From: Chionis minor
Lineage: Eukaryota; Chordata; Aves; Charadriiformes; Chionididae
DNA: 64,000 nt
Direction: 5' to 3'
NCBI GenBank assembly: GCA_013398295.1
Contig: VZSF01006733.1
Location: forward strand, 186,001 to 250,000
This document shows, one piece after another, positions 10,862 through 24,776 of this stretch (within the stretch, counting starts at the first letter, position 1; every line of letters starts with the position of its first letter). The position numbers and the translations under genes were made by a program. The notes below the pieces were generated by a model, which saw only the letters and a list, made by a program, of their open reading frames with translations, ran no database searches and was not told the origin of the DNA.

Positions 10862-13800
10862 GTAAGTTTCAAATTTTTCAAGTACTCATATGTTTAATTA
10901 GGTTTATGAAGAATATTACTGAGGTTATTGTGACTACTTGCACATACAAAGGAAAATGTGTGGGTGAGCAGTTATAGAGTTGGGAACAGCTTTGAGTGTG
11001 TATTGTGTATTAAAAGAGGCTGCTGATAATTTTAGTAAAAAAATCTTACACTGCACTAATGGAAACAAATTGAAAAGCACTTGTAAGATTAGAAATGCAC
11101 AATATCATATCCTAGCTGAGTTCAGGATAAAGAACTGACAGAGGCAAGAAACAAGAAAAATGGATGAAACAAGAAACCAAACAAAAGCAATTAGTGTAAA
11201 TTAGGCACTCTCTAGGGAGAAAAGGATTTGCAACCTACTCCATACAGACATAGGTGAGACAAGCTCTGGGAAAAATATCTGGGAAAAATCTGAAGAATTG
11301 TCAATAAATGGAAATACAATAAAAATATGTATTAGAAAAGAATATAATAAATGTTTTGTTTTCTGCACTTTAGTTAGAGAAATCCTGTATTTAAAGGTAA
11401 TGATGATTTACAATACCTCTTTTTTTCTCTTACACCAGCCTCCCCATTCCTTTTCAAATTGTTATGTTCAGTACTTTTAAAATTACATGAAATAAAATAA
11501 CTCACGTGCATCTGACTGTTCATAAAATGTGCAGTTGTGATCTTCCATGCATTTTTTGTGTGTAAGTGGGATACTGATTTCATACTGTTTCTTAACTTGC
11601 TTTTAGAAGCTTCCTGAAACAAGGATGAAATGCATGAATCAGTCAATTAAAATGTCTGGTATTTATTTTCCTCTGTGAACAACTCTTTCTGTTGCAAATA
11701 TTTGTTAAAAAATGGACACCACACCATTTGGCCAGAGAAGAAAAATAATATCTTTAAAAAATAGAATTGCAGCAATTTAGCTGGCTGTAGAATTTTCTAA
11801 AATACCAGTTGAACTAATGTGTATCAGAATTTCCAAAGTAAAACTTCAGTGTTAAAAAAGAAAGCAAAAAGACTTTACATCCAAAGTTTGTTTTCCAGAA
11901 GTAAAACTCAGAAACCAAAGTTATTCATCCATCTCATGTTACACCTGGCACCCAGTTCTTTTGTTTGATGACTTTTTCTGCCAGACTTATCCACTTCCTC
12001 AGCATATTGCTAAATATTGAATTAAGGCATAGCTGAATCCTTGCCTATCAGTTAATTTCCCATGGCCTTAGCTACTATGGACTCATCTCCGGGGCATGAG
12101 TCCACGTGCGGGAATTACAAGGCTTTCCACAGCATGAGTAACCAAGTGACCTGTAAAAACACATATGTTGTTCCCACATGTTGCCGAAATACTTTGTCCA
12201 GCTGTCTCAATGCATACATTATGCTGGGAGACAGCTGGCCAGCCTTCTGAGAAGCAAGCTGAAACACATAGCTGCTCACTTCTGACCCTTTAGATACATT
12301 GTGCTACCCTGAAAAACACACCTTGGCACTGAGCTTGTCATTAAGTGAACTCCTGGATGGATAGGCTTCTCCTCCCATGCAGCTGGAATAATGGAGGCAC
12401 TTCTTGTGTTAAAGTACTGTTAGCTGAATGGCAGAATGGACAGGAAAATATCTGCTGTTCAGAAAGGGATGAACTCTATTCTCACAGTCAATGTCAGCAA
12501 AAATTTGAATAACTAATATTTGATCTGGTGATACAATTTAGTGAGCTGGCCTAAAACTTGGAAACTAGAACTTTTAAATTCTGTTTTCATGTCTATCATC
12601 ATTTAAGCTTGAAAATGGGCCCACTTATGTAATTTAAACAACCTTCTTTTGAAACTGTGAAAACTGTTGTTACTCACCTTTGCAGGATATTGTAAAAACT
12701 CTTTTTCTGCACTTAAAGTAGGTAGGGATCATTCCAGAATATTAATTCTGTCAATGTGTATAGCATGTCTTTGCTGTAGAGGAGGACAAGGCATCATTCA
12801 TCCTTTTTTCAGAACAAAATGATTAGAGGCTTTCCTGAATTCATGATCAGGTTGTGAGTGAGTAGGTCAGTCTGCTATTGCTTTTACTCAGGGTTGAATG
12901 AGGTCCCTCCAGCTTTGAATCGTTCCCCTTCTCTACAGCACCAAGTGCCATCGGTGTCAATCTCTCTAACACATAGAACTATTCTGCTTATCCTTTCACC
13001 TTTGTTTAAACATAGCATTTTGCAACCGCTTATTCTGTTCAGTGATGGCAATATTGAATAGATTTTTGTTGGCTTGACTTAATGTCTTGCCATTTTTCTC
13101 TTCATGAAATAGCTTGCCTAAAGTAATCTTTAAACCATGTGCTAAGGACTGTATTTACATTCCTTCACAAAAGCTCTGGAGAGAATACAAAATGTAGTGC
13201 CACAGATTCAAATTTCAAGGGTGATAACACACAGTATTCAGTGTTAGTGCCCTGTAATTTGTTCCAGATAGGCAAGATATTTTTAGGCTTTTACACATGA
13301 CTTACCTGCTGACATGATATGTCTCATATACACATCTCACAAAATAATAGGTGGATAAAATGAGCAATTGTACAAATAAATGACATCATAATCATACATC
13401 AGACAAGGACTGCCTATAGCAGACTCAAAATACTATTGACTATTCTGTGTTTATATTTACATATGGGTTAGTTTACTATAGTACTTTTTCAAATTGGAAA
13501 GTATTTGAACACAAAATATGAAATTCTCAGCAAAAAAATTGAAGAAACACAGAGGAAAAATAATTCATTAAGGTGAAGCATTTCAGGATTTTGCTGATGG
13601 TGGAATGCTTTAAGTAGCTCAGCCTATCTAAACAGTATTTAGTATTCAGCCACATGCTGTGACTTCAAGTGTATTATTAACTTTCTACCCTTTCATTGTA
13701 CTACTAACTTGCTTCATGAAAAGATGCACATCTGCATATTCTAATTACAGTCAAATACAAAATCAGTGAGAGCCTTCTGATTGATTTCTACTCGTGCTGG

Positions 13801-16800
13801 ATCAGGCCCATCTGTGGCTGGATTAACTTTCAAGATGGATTAATTTTCAAGATTAATTTTAGAAACATACTAAATATATAAATCAACCTTTTCTTTGATA
13901 CCAAGTGCTATAATTACAACTTGAGGATGGTAACAGTCTACAGTGTATTTCCCATAGGAGCTGAAGTATATTATCCCCTGTAGGCTGCAGGTGCTGCCCA
14001 TTCTGAAAAAAATGCCGATAAATTTCCCACCTGTTTCCATAATATCAAAATCCAGATGCTCGTAACATTTTAAAACTCACTTTTAGCAGTCTTCATTTGT
14101 CTTTGAAGTTTGCTTTTAAGCCTTTGTGAGGTTATATTTCTGAATTTGGTTAACAGAACACGAAAGCTAAAATGTGTCAGAGCAGAGAAATAGAATAGCT
14201 GTGCTGATCTAATGAACCTATGTCTGTAAAAGAAAGACTAAGTGCTATATTCACCGTATACTGAATGTATTTAATTTTGTATTTTTTTAAGCATAATTTT
14301 ATTATGACTTCTGACTATGCAACTGTAATCCAGAAATATCCTCGAATAGTGTTATTCATATTGTTGGTAGCAGTGAACCTGATAACATATAGCTGGGTTT
14401 AAGATGGTAAATGATATTTTCAAAACATTTCCTCTGTCAAGTCACAGCTATTATGCCATTTTAGTAACAGACACACATACATTACTTCTTTTAGCTGAAC
14501 TTAGAAAAAGTTAGATGTTAGACCTTGATTTTGTTCTCTTATTCGGTTGCACTTTCAGTTCAAATTTCTGAAGATGACAGAAACTGGATAATGACATGTA
14601 CAGATAACTAAAATTATGAAGTAAACCTGAATTCAAAACCAAGGAGGCAAAAAAGGGACAAATAGGCAGGCCTGAAGCATGTTTATTTTACATATATTGT
14701 TGTATTGTGGGAGCATTTTTGTTATCAAAGTTGTTGCATCATAGAATCGAGAACATTTTTGCACTCTAATAACATATGGGAGTTTAAAGCAGCTAACTAT
14801 GCAGCGTGTGCCTGGGTGGTGGCCAACATGAACTGAGCAATAGCTTCTAGCACTGATATGAAAAAAATTAAGAGCAAAGAACAGTACAGAAGGCAGATGA
14901 CTTCGTATTAGAGATTTCTACAGATGGAGAACAGGAAAAGCTGCTTGTTAGTCTCTCATGTATTGAGGGTTACTGCATTAACCCTAGAGTGTTGGACACA
15001 TTTTTACTAAGTACCAAAGGAACAAAACCTGTTAACAGAGCTAAAATAGCTAGTCAGGGCAGGCGCCACCATTAGGAGTGATGAGAGGAGTGATAAGGAG
15101 TGGTTAACAGGAGCAGAGCAGCTTAAATTGGGTCTCCTATCTGGGGAAATTTGACAGCCCAAAAGTGTGAGTGAGGCATTATGATAGGAAGGGGGAAGGA
15201 ACCAGCTGTCTTAGCAGTTGCCTCATCAACAACGACTGTGAAATGGCATTAGTTATGCATGAGAATTAGGTATTGTATGCTGTTCTGTTTGTGCCTTTGT
15301 TATGGTTTTTTTTTTTCTTTTCTTCCTCTTGTGCCATTAAAAATTGTTTATAAAGACCATGGATTTGAATGGAAAAAATTAGCTCACTAGGAAAAGAATG
15401 TATATGAGAATTTTTTCTAGGTTTCTGGAAATTCCAGACAATGCTTTTTTAGTACCGGTTTTACATTTGAATCCAGCCCATGTTGCTACCAGTCAGAAAT
15501 GTTTTTTTTCTAGTTAAGTAAACTGGAAATAACTGATGTGAAATATACAGAATAAATATGCAGAATAAATCCACTCCAGAAGGTTGTAAAGAGAAAGGGC
15601 TTATCTGGTCTAATCTGGCATTATGTTTTATATAAGTGTGTGGTTATAGATTTGCATAACTGTTTCTCTCAATTAGTCACTTCCTTCACTTTTCTCATAT
15701 TTTCTTCTTTCTCAGCTTTTAAGGACTAAAAAAAATTAAGTCTATTAAATGACACTCCTCAGATCAGTTTGCTGTGTACTTGACCAGTTTTGTACTATTC
15801 TCTGAACCAGTTCTTGTTGAAAAACATCCTCCCCCAGACTCTTGTTCTTGTGGGTGACCCTGAATGAAATACGTTGATGTAGATCCATCAGTTTATGTAG
15901 AGACAATAGAATTCTCTCTGCATTCTTGACCTTACTCTTTCTATAGCAACTTTACACCTTGTTTGCTTTTTAAGAATAGCTCACACTAAGCAGAGGTATA
16001 TAGAAATGAAATTATAGCCTTTTAACTTTTAAATGGCAGTGTGATATGGTGTGATGTATAGAGATATTAGCCACCATAGATAGATAAAGCACCATAGGTA
16101 TTAGATACCGCCCTAAAGGTCTTATGTCTTTATCGTTGACAATATCTGAATACAATACAAAAAGTAAAACCCAGATCACAGGAAGTATTACTGCTGCCTT
16201 AAAGTGTGACATATACTTTAATATTAATCTTTATGACAATACTGCACCAGCAGTAGTGAACAGACCAAATTAGCAAATAAACTCAAAGAAATCCTTCCAA
16301 AGAAAGAGTACATGCAGTAAATTAAGATTTATGTTCCCCATGAAGACGACTCACAGGATTACTATAACTTTCTCATAAGTAAGCTATAATGCCTTCCGTT
16401 CTCATTTTAACACATACTGAATGGCACTGTAAGTTTTACATGCAAAGATTTTTCTAAAAATAGATAAAAGATTTTAGGTCATTGAAAAAAAAGAGATTAC
16501 ATTTTAAACATTTCCCAGGAAAAAACCCAAATCAGACAAAAAACAGTGCACTTAATAAAACTTTAACTTAGAATTTTTGTGGAAGAAATGTATTTTTTGA
16601 ATGGATACTGAGTATCATAAATGAAAGTATGGTGCTTAATTATGATGGAAAATTATTTCTCAGAGAAGTATCTCAACTGTAGCAATTGTGTTCAGAGATA
16701 CTATTTTTAAAAGATCTGAGTACTAGAGTAATTTGCAATAACTTCACAAAAATGTTGAAATGTGAACATTAGCTATAGCATGGGGAGATTTATACCACAG

Positions 16801-17210
16801 AAATAAGACACAGGCAAGACCTATCAGATGGCTCAATGTACTTCTCTGCTAGGAAGCATTATTTCTATTGACAATTTTCCTTACAGTTTTTCCCAGTTAG
16901 TGATGAATGACAAAAACACCTGTGGCACTACTACTTGTAAGTTTTACACAGCCCAAAGCACTGTCACAAATTTCATGTTTTATTTTAATTTTTTCAGTTC
17001 ATAGTTCTAATCTTTTAGTCCAAACCACCAACTGGGCCATCAGTCTTAGTGTTTTCTTTCTTCACTTTTCCCATATCCACTTGCCAATAGCGCTCTATCT
17101 TTATCTTCTCTTCATTTAGCTCAGATTTTTTTCTGTGTCGTTATAGTTGTATCCAACCAGAATTTGTTATCAGGTTCAGTTATATCAAAGCTTCACGCTC
17201 TCTGTAGCAA

Positions 17211-17240
17211 GAAAAAACAAAACAAAACAAAACAAAACAC
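17211..17240. repeat. (AAAAC)n microsatellite
   Basis: Four to five consecutive AAAAC units follow an A run. It is an ordinary simple repeat, potentially polymorphic. Confidence 0.92.
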
Positions 17241-17712
17241 AAATGTCCTAGCATTCCTTCTGGCAAGTCTGCTCTGTTGTTCAGAACATTGAAATTAGGG
17301 ATTTAGATTATTGCAACACTGCTAAGCATGGCTATTTTATAATCTCACTAGTTTACTAAATTAGGCATATACTGTGTATGTTCTCCCATCAACAAAAAGT
17401 CATTTTTGTGGTATTCTGTTAAGATAGTGTTCTTCATGTCTAGCAGTTACACTTACTGCATTTAAGAAATAAAGCCAAGTATGGATTACAAAAGCTAAAC
17501 TACAGAGTTACACCTCAAGTTAACATTCAAACATTAGAAATTCTTGTCTTGATAACCGATTAAAGAATAGATTCCTGCAGTGAAATTTAACAAAGAATTA
17601 CTTGAGTTTGAAATGGAAAAGTGTAATATTTCTTTGGTCTGGACGACAACATATAATATTTGTAGTTCAAACACAATACACTTCTCTAATTCAATAGAGA
17701 TGCTGGTAACAA

Positions 17713-17733
17713 GTCACTCAGTGTCTGAGTGAC
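17713..17733. repeat. Short perfect inverted repeat
   Basis: GTCACTCAG and CTGAGTGAC flank a three-base loop TGT, giving a 9-bp perfect stem. It is too short for a microRNA precursor. No function is assigned. Confidence 0.6.
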
Positions 17734-20700
17734 ACAATTAACATTTTGCTGGTTAGCTAAATATCTTGATAATTGCTTCACTTATTCTTCATGGCCTGAT
17801 GAATACAGAAATAGTTCCTGATTTAAACTTGACCTTTCTTTTTGGTCATCAGTCATTTGTATTGCATAGCCAAGTCTATCACAAATACGCCTTTCATTTT
17901 GGATATAAGGGTGCAAAGTTAAGCTATAAGATTCTCATTAAGAATGTTTATCTCTTTAAATATGCATTAACTGATGAAGTGTCACACGCATTACTTTCTA
18001 GCATATGCTGCAATGACTGAGAAAACACTTAAGTCTATCACTTCTCAGAAAATCAGAAACAGAAAGATTCAGACCCCCTAGATTCCATCTGTGTTGGGAA
18101 TTAAACAGAATGAAAGCGGTGAAAACATATAATGTACACTTTACACTTTGAGTGGTACCTAAGACCTAATATTCTCTTTTTGATGCACGATTCTGTTTCC
18201 CTGTGACAGAGGCACAACCACTGCGTGGGACAAGTCTTACGTGTGGTTCCAGTTGCTAATTCTTTGACAGACTGGGTTCCTGAAGCAGGAAACCAGACCT
18301 GGACACCCCTCCTTTCAGTGAGGAGCCTTAGAACTGGTCTTTCCTCTGCTTGCTCTTTCCCTGTCCACAACAGTACTGAATTCCCAACCATGGCCCAACA
18401 TCAGCAACTTTGAACAGGAGGTATTGGCATTTTCACAGCTGAACGAGAACAACTGCCTGGGGATGTGGGTGGCAGCTGTACCTTTCCAGCTTCTCAAAAG
18501 AGCAAAATTATAGAAGAAATCTTCCCATTTCCTGAACGCACGCATTGTCACTGCCAGCTTCAGCTTATCTGGAGTTACCTCTGTTCACACTTAAGAAAAG
18601 CCCTCATAGGAATTCTGAATTATGAAGGAAAGGTGAGGCTATAAAGGTCTGATTGAGTTAATCAAAGTCATAAAGAGGACAATCCAGACCTGTTACCTTT
18701 TTTTTTTTAAATTGTCTAATTATAACCAAGTCAGTATTTGGCTGAAATCTCCTTACCGAGAACCTTAATCTCCGAAAGCAGACAAAAAACGGATATAAGC
18801 ACTTTGAATCACTCTACACAGCCAGCAGACAGAAGAGACGTCCATACTGATCTCCTGATCCATACTGAATGGATTTCATGCCCAAATTAATTCAGCTGAG
18901 TTGAGATAATTATTCTGTGCATCTAAAATAAGCTACCTGAATTTAACTTTTATTCGTTATTAAAAAGGTGTCTTCAATGTATCTAATGTCCTTATAAAAT
19001 TAATGTATGAATTTGCAGGCTACGTAAAAGTAGGTTTTTAATCTCAGATCAAAGTCCTTACTTATAAATTGAGTCTAAATACATGTGCTTTTAATACATT
19101 GTGGGAATATGGGAGAAAATTTCTGGTTCTTGACAGCAATACTAAACATTACAGTTCAGGAGAAAAGTAAAGAAAGATCTCCTTTAATGAGTCTGTAGAT
19201 ACAAAAATAGCATGGAATATTACCCTATCTGAACTACCCAAGCAGATTCAAATTGCCCAATTTAAAACTTGTCCAGAAGCCAAGTTTAACATCTCATGTA
19301 CTCTTGCAAGCAGTGCAATGAGATTTCTTAATGATCAAAGGTGCCTGACTTTGGTTTAATGGCTTATTCATACAGGCCCCAACACCGTCGTAAGTCACAG
19401 ATGCAGTATCAGTTCACAAAGAAGGCTTCAACTACTAAATTGCTCATGCTACTTCCTTGTCATTTAGATCTTCTTTCCAGAAATACACCAGCCTAAGAAA
19501 TATTTAGCTTGAGATTATACGATTATGATAAATGATCTGTTTAGAAACCTCGTGTCTCATAATCTCAGAATTTACATTACCTACTCCATTCTATACAGTG
19601 GTGCAGTCCGATTACATATGGTAAAGAGATACATACATACATATATACATATGTATGCACATGTATCAGCAGAAGATAATCCACAGGAGTCCCCCTCCAG
19701 TCTTCAACTATTTTCCTATACTTACCTCTTTCCTATCAGGTGCTTCTGTATGAATAGAAAGTTATGACTTACATTTCTGTAATTATGCAGGATAAGGAAG
19801 CCAAACTTACATTTAGAAGGAACTCTATCAAACATGTTATTGTGTTTGAATGGTAACGTGATTTTTTTTTTTTTTTAAAGGAAGCCAGGTAACTCATGTG
19901 ACTGGATAGACCCACAAGTTTTGGCAACATAGTTAACAGTTTCCAGTCTGAAGTGCCAGCAAAAGCACTTCTGTTGTAGTTGAATGTGAATACATGTTCA
20001 GCAATGTTTTGTTCGTAAAGTGTTAATTGTTTGTGAAATGCCAGTTCTTTTCAACCAAGTCTCTCATTGTGTCATCTACTGCCTGTCATTAGTATAACAA
20101 TATCAAAAGAACATAATTTGCAGTAAAGACTTATATGAGGTTACAAAAGACTGAAAATAGTATTTTGTTTTCCTTTAGAGAATTCTGTTTCATACAGTGA
20201 AATTGGGAAGAATCTATATTGATTTTAACATAAATTAGAATGGTTTCTTTTATTTTTAATATGGAGTGTCCAGTGGAGACAGGTTACTTTCATGATCTCT
20301 GGTAATTCAACAACTGCAGTTGGCCTGGAGGCAATTGAAGTAGTATTTGTGTGGAGAGTTAACAAGCCACAGGGGACCTGGAACATGAGCAAAGGCACAA
20401 CCATCACAACAAGCCAATGTTTTCTTACAGCTTGCTTGCTGTTGTAAGGTCATAGGCTGTGAAGTTGTGGTTAGTGGGAGAAATTAGTCATGAAAACAGC
20501 ATAACCCAGTGGGGATTTATAACACATGAATCAAGTCCAGTTTTTGTTTGTTTAAAAGAAGCTGGCTTGAAAAAAACCCTCTTAATAGTATCCTAGTGCC
20601 ATAAGCTTAGGTTTGGGAGGGTTTCTATAAAATGCATCTTGATAACTAATTTCACTTAGAGGACATGACAGTCAAAAAGTAAGAATAATAGGGAGGAATT

Positions 20701-21439
20701 CACTGCTTCAGATGTATTACAGTTGGGAAAACAACCACACCTACTATGAGAAACTATGTTGGCTTCTTCTGAAAACCACTAACCTTTCTGGATGCAATTT
20801 TTTTCATGGGATGGCATTCACTGCAAAAGGCAATGCAGAATTCATCTACAAAACTTAACAGTTGTCGAAAGCTCAACCAGGATTTATTACCACTAACAAT
20901 TTGGAATATCTGTGTAACTGCGCTGCTAATGGTGTGTCACTGAGGACCTACCCCAAGATGATTCACTGCCATTAATGTGTACGTTAAACATGCCTAAAGC
21001 AAGAGGCCTCAACTGCTTATATTTTGGGACAAGAAATGAGGATTTGGAAAACAAAAATTGTTACCAAGCAGCAGTCTGACACTAGCTCTGTGTCTCAGGG
21101 AGGTTCCTGGGGTGGAAATATCAGCATAGCAAATGCAGCAATAGAGCAACTGTCTCTGCCATCATTACAACACCTAGGAAACAATAGCTGGGCTGAAAAA
21201 AACAGTTCAAAGCATGATAAACAGCTGGTGCATTTAAAATGAAGATATTACAAGATAGCAGAGAAAATGTCTGGAGAGGTCATTTGGTAGGTTTGGTTCA
21301 TCCTTGCTCTCTGCAATAGTTTTGAACATTCAAGTAACTTTTTTGTTGCACAACTCTCAAGCTGAGCCACGGCCACAGTTTTATTGGACAAAGATACACA
21401 CCAGCCCAAAGGGTAACAGCTGTGAGGAACTTTTGAAAG

Positions 21440-21780
21440 AACTGTTTAGTGTAATGAAAAGGTGGATTGAAGGAGACGTCACAAATAGCTTCAAATAAAT
21501 GAAAATTAGTCGGCAAAAGTATAGAAACCAGCTGTTCTCCACACTCACTGAGGACAGGGCAAAAAGCAATCAGGTAAAAGGACATGAGGAAGGAGACTGA
21601 GATTAAACAATAATAAACTATTTTCTAATAGAAAAATAGTTAAATATTGGAATAATTTATCTAGGAAAGTTGTTGAACTTCTACTACTGAAGTATTAAAG
21701 TTTGAACTAGAACAATGCCCTTTGGAATACCAGACTAGATGACTTATCAAGATACCTCCTAGATCTGTTTTCTGTTTATC
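21440..21780 (+). mobile_element. Ancient CR1/L3-like LINE relic, 3' region
   Basis: Highly diverged sense-strand CR1-type sequence. Recognisable blocks include CAGCTGTTCTCCACACTCAC with GAGGACAGGGC just after it (from about 21530), ATTGGAATAATTTATCTAGG (about 21647; the family form is close to ATTGGAATAGGTTACCTAGG), and CCAGACTAGATGACTTATCA (about 21729). These occur in the same order as in old amniote CR1 elements. Divergence is far greater than in the CR1 copies at 51803 or 57022, so this insertion is much older. The boundaries are approximate. Confidence 0.7.
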
Positions 21781-22970
21781 TAAGGTTAAATGCAGCCAAG
21801 ATCAGGATAAGCTATAACTGTGCACAGGGCTTATAAACTTGTTAACTCTGTGTTGAAGATGCAAGGTTACATCCCAATCAATTATCTTATATTCCTGGAT
21901 CACAGGTAGGAGCCATGGCACTGCAACGGGCAAATGCACATCCAAAAGTTCTTCAGCTGCAGAGGAGAAAGTACATGTCATGATGAGAATCTTTCTTTGC
22001 TATCAGCAAAGCTCCAAATAACAGTACCAAGGACTAGGTTACACAAAAGAGAAAAATATTGCAGGGCAAGAAAGTTGTTCTTTGTCATTCTAAGTGGGGC
22101 TACTCAACACAGAGAAATACAAATCAGAAGGGCTAACTATGCAATGTGCACAAACACAGTCATTTCATATCCTGGAAATAAGAATGCTACCATCTTGTAT
22201 TGTTATAAATTGTTGAACGTGCCGTTACCTACCAAAGGTTGAGAAATGTTCATATGCTCTAATAATAGATGGTTAAAATGGCACAATGACAAAATCCTTC
22301 TTTTTCTTTAGCTGTGAAACCATGTGTAAACTATAATAAGAAATACTTTTTCCACAAATTTTGGCTAGTTGGTGTTACTTTTGTATGCTAACTAGAGAAG
22401 ATGATTGTGATAATTTCAAATATTTCTTTAACAATGTTAAATTATTAGCATACATGCATAATATTAAGAATAAATTGATAAACAAAATACAAGGTTTTTT
22501 TTCTTCTGAAGGCATTACAATCATTGCTTTCGTTATGAATTTTGATCTGCACAAAAAGACTTAAAGGAATGGAAAAAGCATAGAGGTCAGAGATCAATGT
22601 TGTTAAGGGCATGAAGCAAAGTGAAGAAGAGGATACGTAATTTCAGTATGTGCAAAAAAAAAAAAGAAAACAATGCAACTGAATAGCTCAGACTTTTTTT
22701 TTTACAAACTTGATATAAGACTAACCCAAACTGTTAGATAAAGGAACTTAAAAATCTATTCTGACTATTTTAAAATCAGAAGTCCAGTGGAACATTCAAC
22801 ATTATGTACAAAATCTTTTCAGTACTCTGAACTTCCCATATTATTGCAAAAAGTATTCACCATCTATCTTTGCAGTAGTGCTGAGGGTTGCGCTATCACC
22901 ACAAACCTGTAGAATTATTTTTTCTCTTGAAAGTATGACTAATAATACTAATTTCCTTCTTTAATTCTAG

Positions 22971-22989
22971 GAAATACTATAACCGCAAG
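22971..22989 (+). CDS. Candidate 19-nt micro-exon of an unidentified gene
   Basis: Seen: an excellent 3' splice site, with a TACTAAT branch-point-like motif near 22947 and then TTTCCTTCTTTAATTCTAG. Next come 19 bases (GAAATACTATAACCGCAAG) and then GTAATTAC, giving the donor AAG|GTAATT. Joined to the two bases carried from the exon at 10782, it reads G-K-Y-Y-N-R-K and ends in phase 0. Inference: this is exactly the phase needed by the candidate last exon at 40715, whereas joining 10782 straight to 40715 makes GGA TAG, a stop. Internal exons this short are rare but known in vertebrate genes. A chance splice-site pair remains possible. Confidence 0.42.
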
Positions 22990-23502
22990 GTAATTACCAT
23001 GTGCTTAGCAATGTTGTTTCATTCGAATAGAATCATAGAAACTGAAGTGGTTAAATATTATTCATTTTAATCTCTCTTAAAAATGAAGGCCTCATGGATA
23101 TATCTGAGTTCATGATGTAAATTGAATAACTAAAGCAAATGATCTTAAATGTTTCAGATAAAGTACATTAAGTTTTCAGAGACTTATCAGTATTCATAAT
23201 TCAGGGGAATAGATTGTTAGAGAGCTAATGAAAAGCTTCTTATCTTTATGCTGTATGGATTTACTAAAAGCCTAACGGAGATTGAATATGTCTAACTTCC
23301 AGCAACTATTCAAGGAGCTTTACTATTCCTGTTATGCAACACATTATAACATGCAGCTACAGTACCCTGATATCCTTAAGCAGTTCAACAGAAGAGAAGT
23401 TATGAGAAATAAAGCTCTTTTGAAATGTAGTGGAGCAAACAGAGTTCAAGTTCAGAAGAACTGCAGGAAGGAGCAGGCAGTAGTAATCTTAGATAAGTGA
23501 CA

Positions 23503-23949
23503 ATGACACTACCACAGTCTCCAACTTCATTAGAAAACATTCTATGGAATTTCAGTAAAGCTACAGTGAATTTTTATGACTGTAATTCAGTTCCCAGGGC
23601 TGTACTTAATGGTGTCACTATTTCCATTACAAACCTCAGTTTTAAAGGAGATATAACAAAAGAAACAAAACTGGAGTTTTGCACACAACTTTGTCATGTA
23701 AGAGCTAGTGTTGGGAATCCATCTTACAATTTTTTGGGAAAAAATTACATTTTCATTAAAGATCAAAATACACATGTTATCTCAATATCTTTTTTAAACT
23801 ATAGGACCAATTTTGAGTACACTCTGGTTTCCAGCAAGGAAACATCTCAAAAGAAACTTGATAGTGGGATAAGTCTGAGCATCCTTTGTTTGGGAATGAG
23901 CCCTTACAAGAAGGCTGACACTGAGAACCTAAAACCAGATAAATTCTAA
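23503..23949 (+). other. Longest open frame outside CR1 (148 codons from ATG), unidentified
   Basis: An uninterrupted frame running from ATG at 23503 to TAA at 23947-23949. The predicted peptide has no signal peptide, transmembrane segment, repeat or motif I recognise; it starts MTLPQSPTSLENILW and ends near YKKADTENLKPDKF. There is no CpG-rich promoter or Kozak-like context. With tens of kilobases of AT-rich DNA read in six frames, about one frame of this length is expected by chance, so I do not call it a gene. It could be a decayed retrocopy or part of a long exon of a non-coding transcript. Confidence 0.15.
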
Positions 23950-24776
23950 ACAGTTCAGCCAGCAATTTTTATTAAAGATGGCCTGTTTGCCAATATGAAA
24001 AAGATGTGGTCTGTATGCATTTCTTATGGCCCCACACAAAGGACATAGCAATGAAATGACTACGAATTAAAAGCAGGCTGTGACTTCATTGGCTGAGTTT
24101 GTATAAGCAGCCTGAACACAAGAAGTGCAATAAGGCTGAGAACGAGGATGTAAGATCACTAAGTTCATTGGATGATAGGTGTGTTATCCAAAAGAATGGG
24201 GGAGGGAGGGTATTTTCTTTGACAGAAAAATTAAATCTTGCACTACAACCAAATTAAAAGAAGGAATGGGTTGGTGAGCAGAAGGCCTCAGTCTTTCCCC
24301 ATTGATACTGTATTACACTGCCACACTGGAAATTACCTGTACTCTGGGATGCCCTGCAAACTTGCCCACAGCAGCTGAGGTCGAGCTAGGGCCTTATCCA
24401 ACATAGGAAAAGTGCATCCTCATTTCATGAGGGAGATATCTCATCAGGTAACCCAGCATAGAGTGAATATTCTATTATTACAGTTTCTAAATGCTACATA
24501 CAGTTCAGTCATTTCTAGTGAAATTGAAAACACTTCTGTCCCTGACAGTGTAAAGACTCTTCTGTCTTGCTTTAATAGTTCTAATTCTATTTGTGACAAA
24601 TGCTGGGATTGTAGCATCAGTTTCCTTCCTCTACTCTCTTCTTTGGTCCTCACTTCTCTTTGAACCATTGTCAAACTTTAAACTCATTGTTAAATACACT
24701 ATTGATTCACCTACACACTCCACAATGTCCTGTTGGCTCTTTCTGAGTGATTCCACCTTACCATTTGAGGAAATTA

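Larger units (their letters stand above)
10862..22970 (+). other. Putative large intron
   Basis: About 12 kb without a supported gene. It contains an (AAAAC)n repeat at 17211, a small perfect hairpin at 17713, an ancient CR1 relic at about 21440-21780 and otherwise unique AT-rich sequence. Open frames at 18101-18551, 21024-21242 and 21934-22242 show no known motif. Intron status depends on the exon model being right. Confidence 0.4.

Noticed and set aside
11216..11253. 38-nt + strand segment between CTCTCTAG and GTGAGAC
   Set aside because: Its 3' splice site lacks a pyrimidine tract, and it would end in phase 1, which breaks the chain to the next exon.
13313..13344. 30-nt segment on the - strand ending CAG before GTAAGTCATG
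   Set aside because: A perfect donor, but the 3' splice site is poor and the exon is tiny with no partner.
21612..21642. AT-rich 9-bp hairpin (AACTATTTT...AAAATAGTT)
   Set aside because: Too short for a microRNA precursor and within the ancient CR1 relic.
23024..23055. ATAGAATCATAGAAACTGAA looks like the reversed CR1 3' end
   Set aside because: The sequence to the right does not continue as CR1; the match is too short to call.
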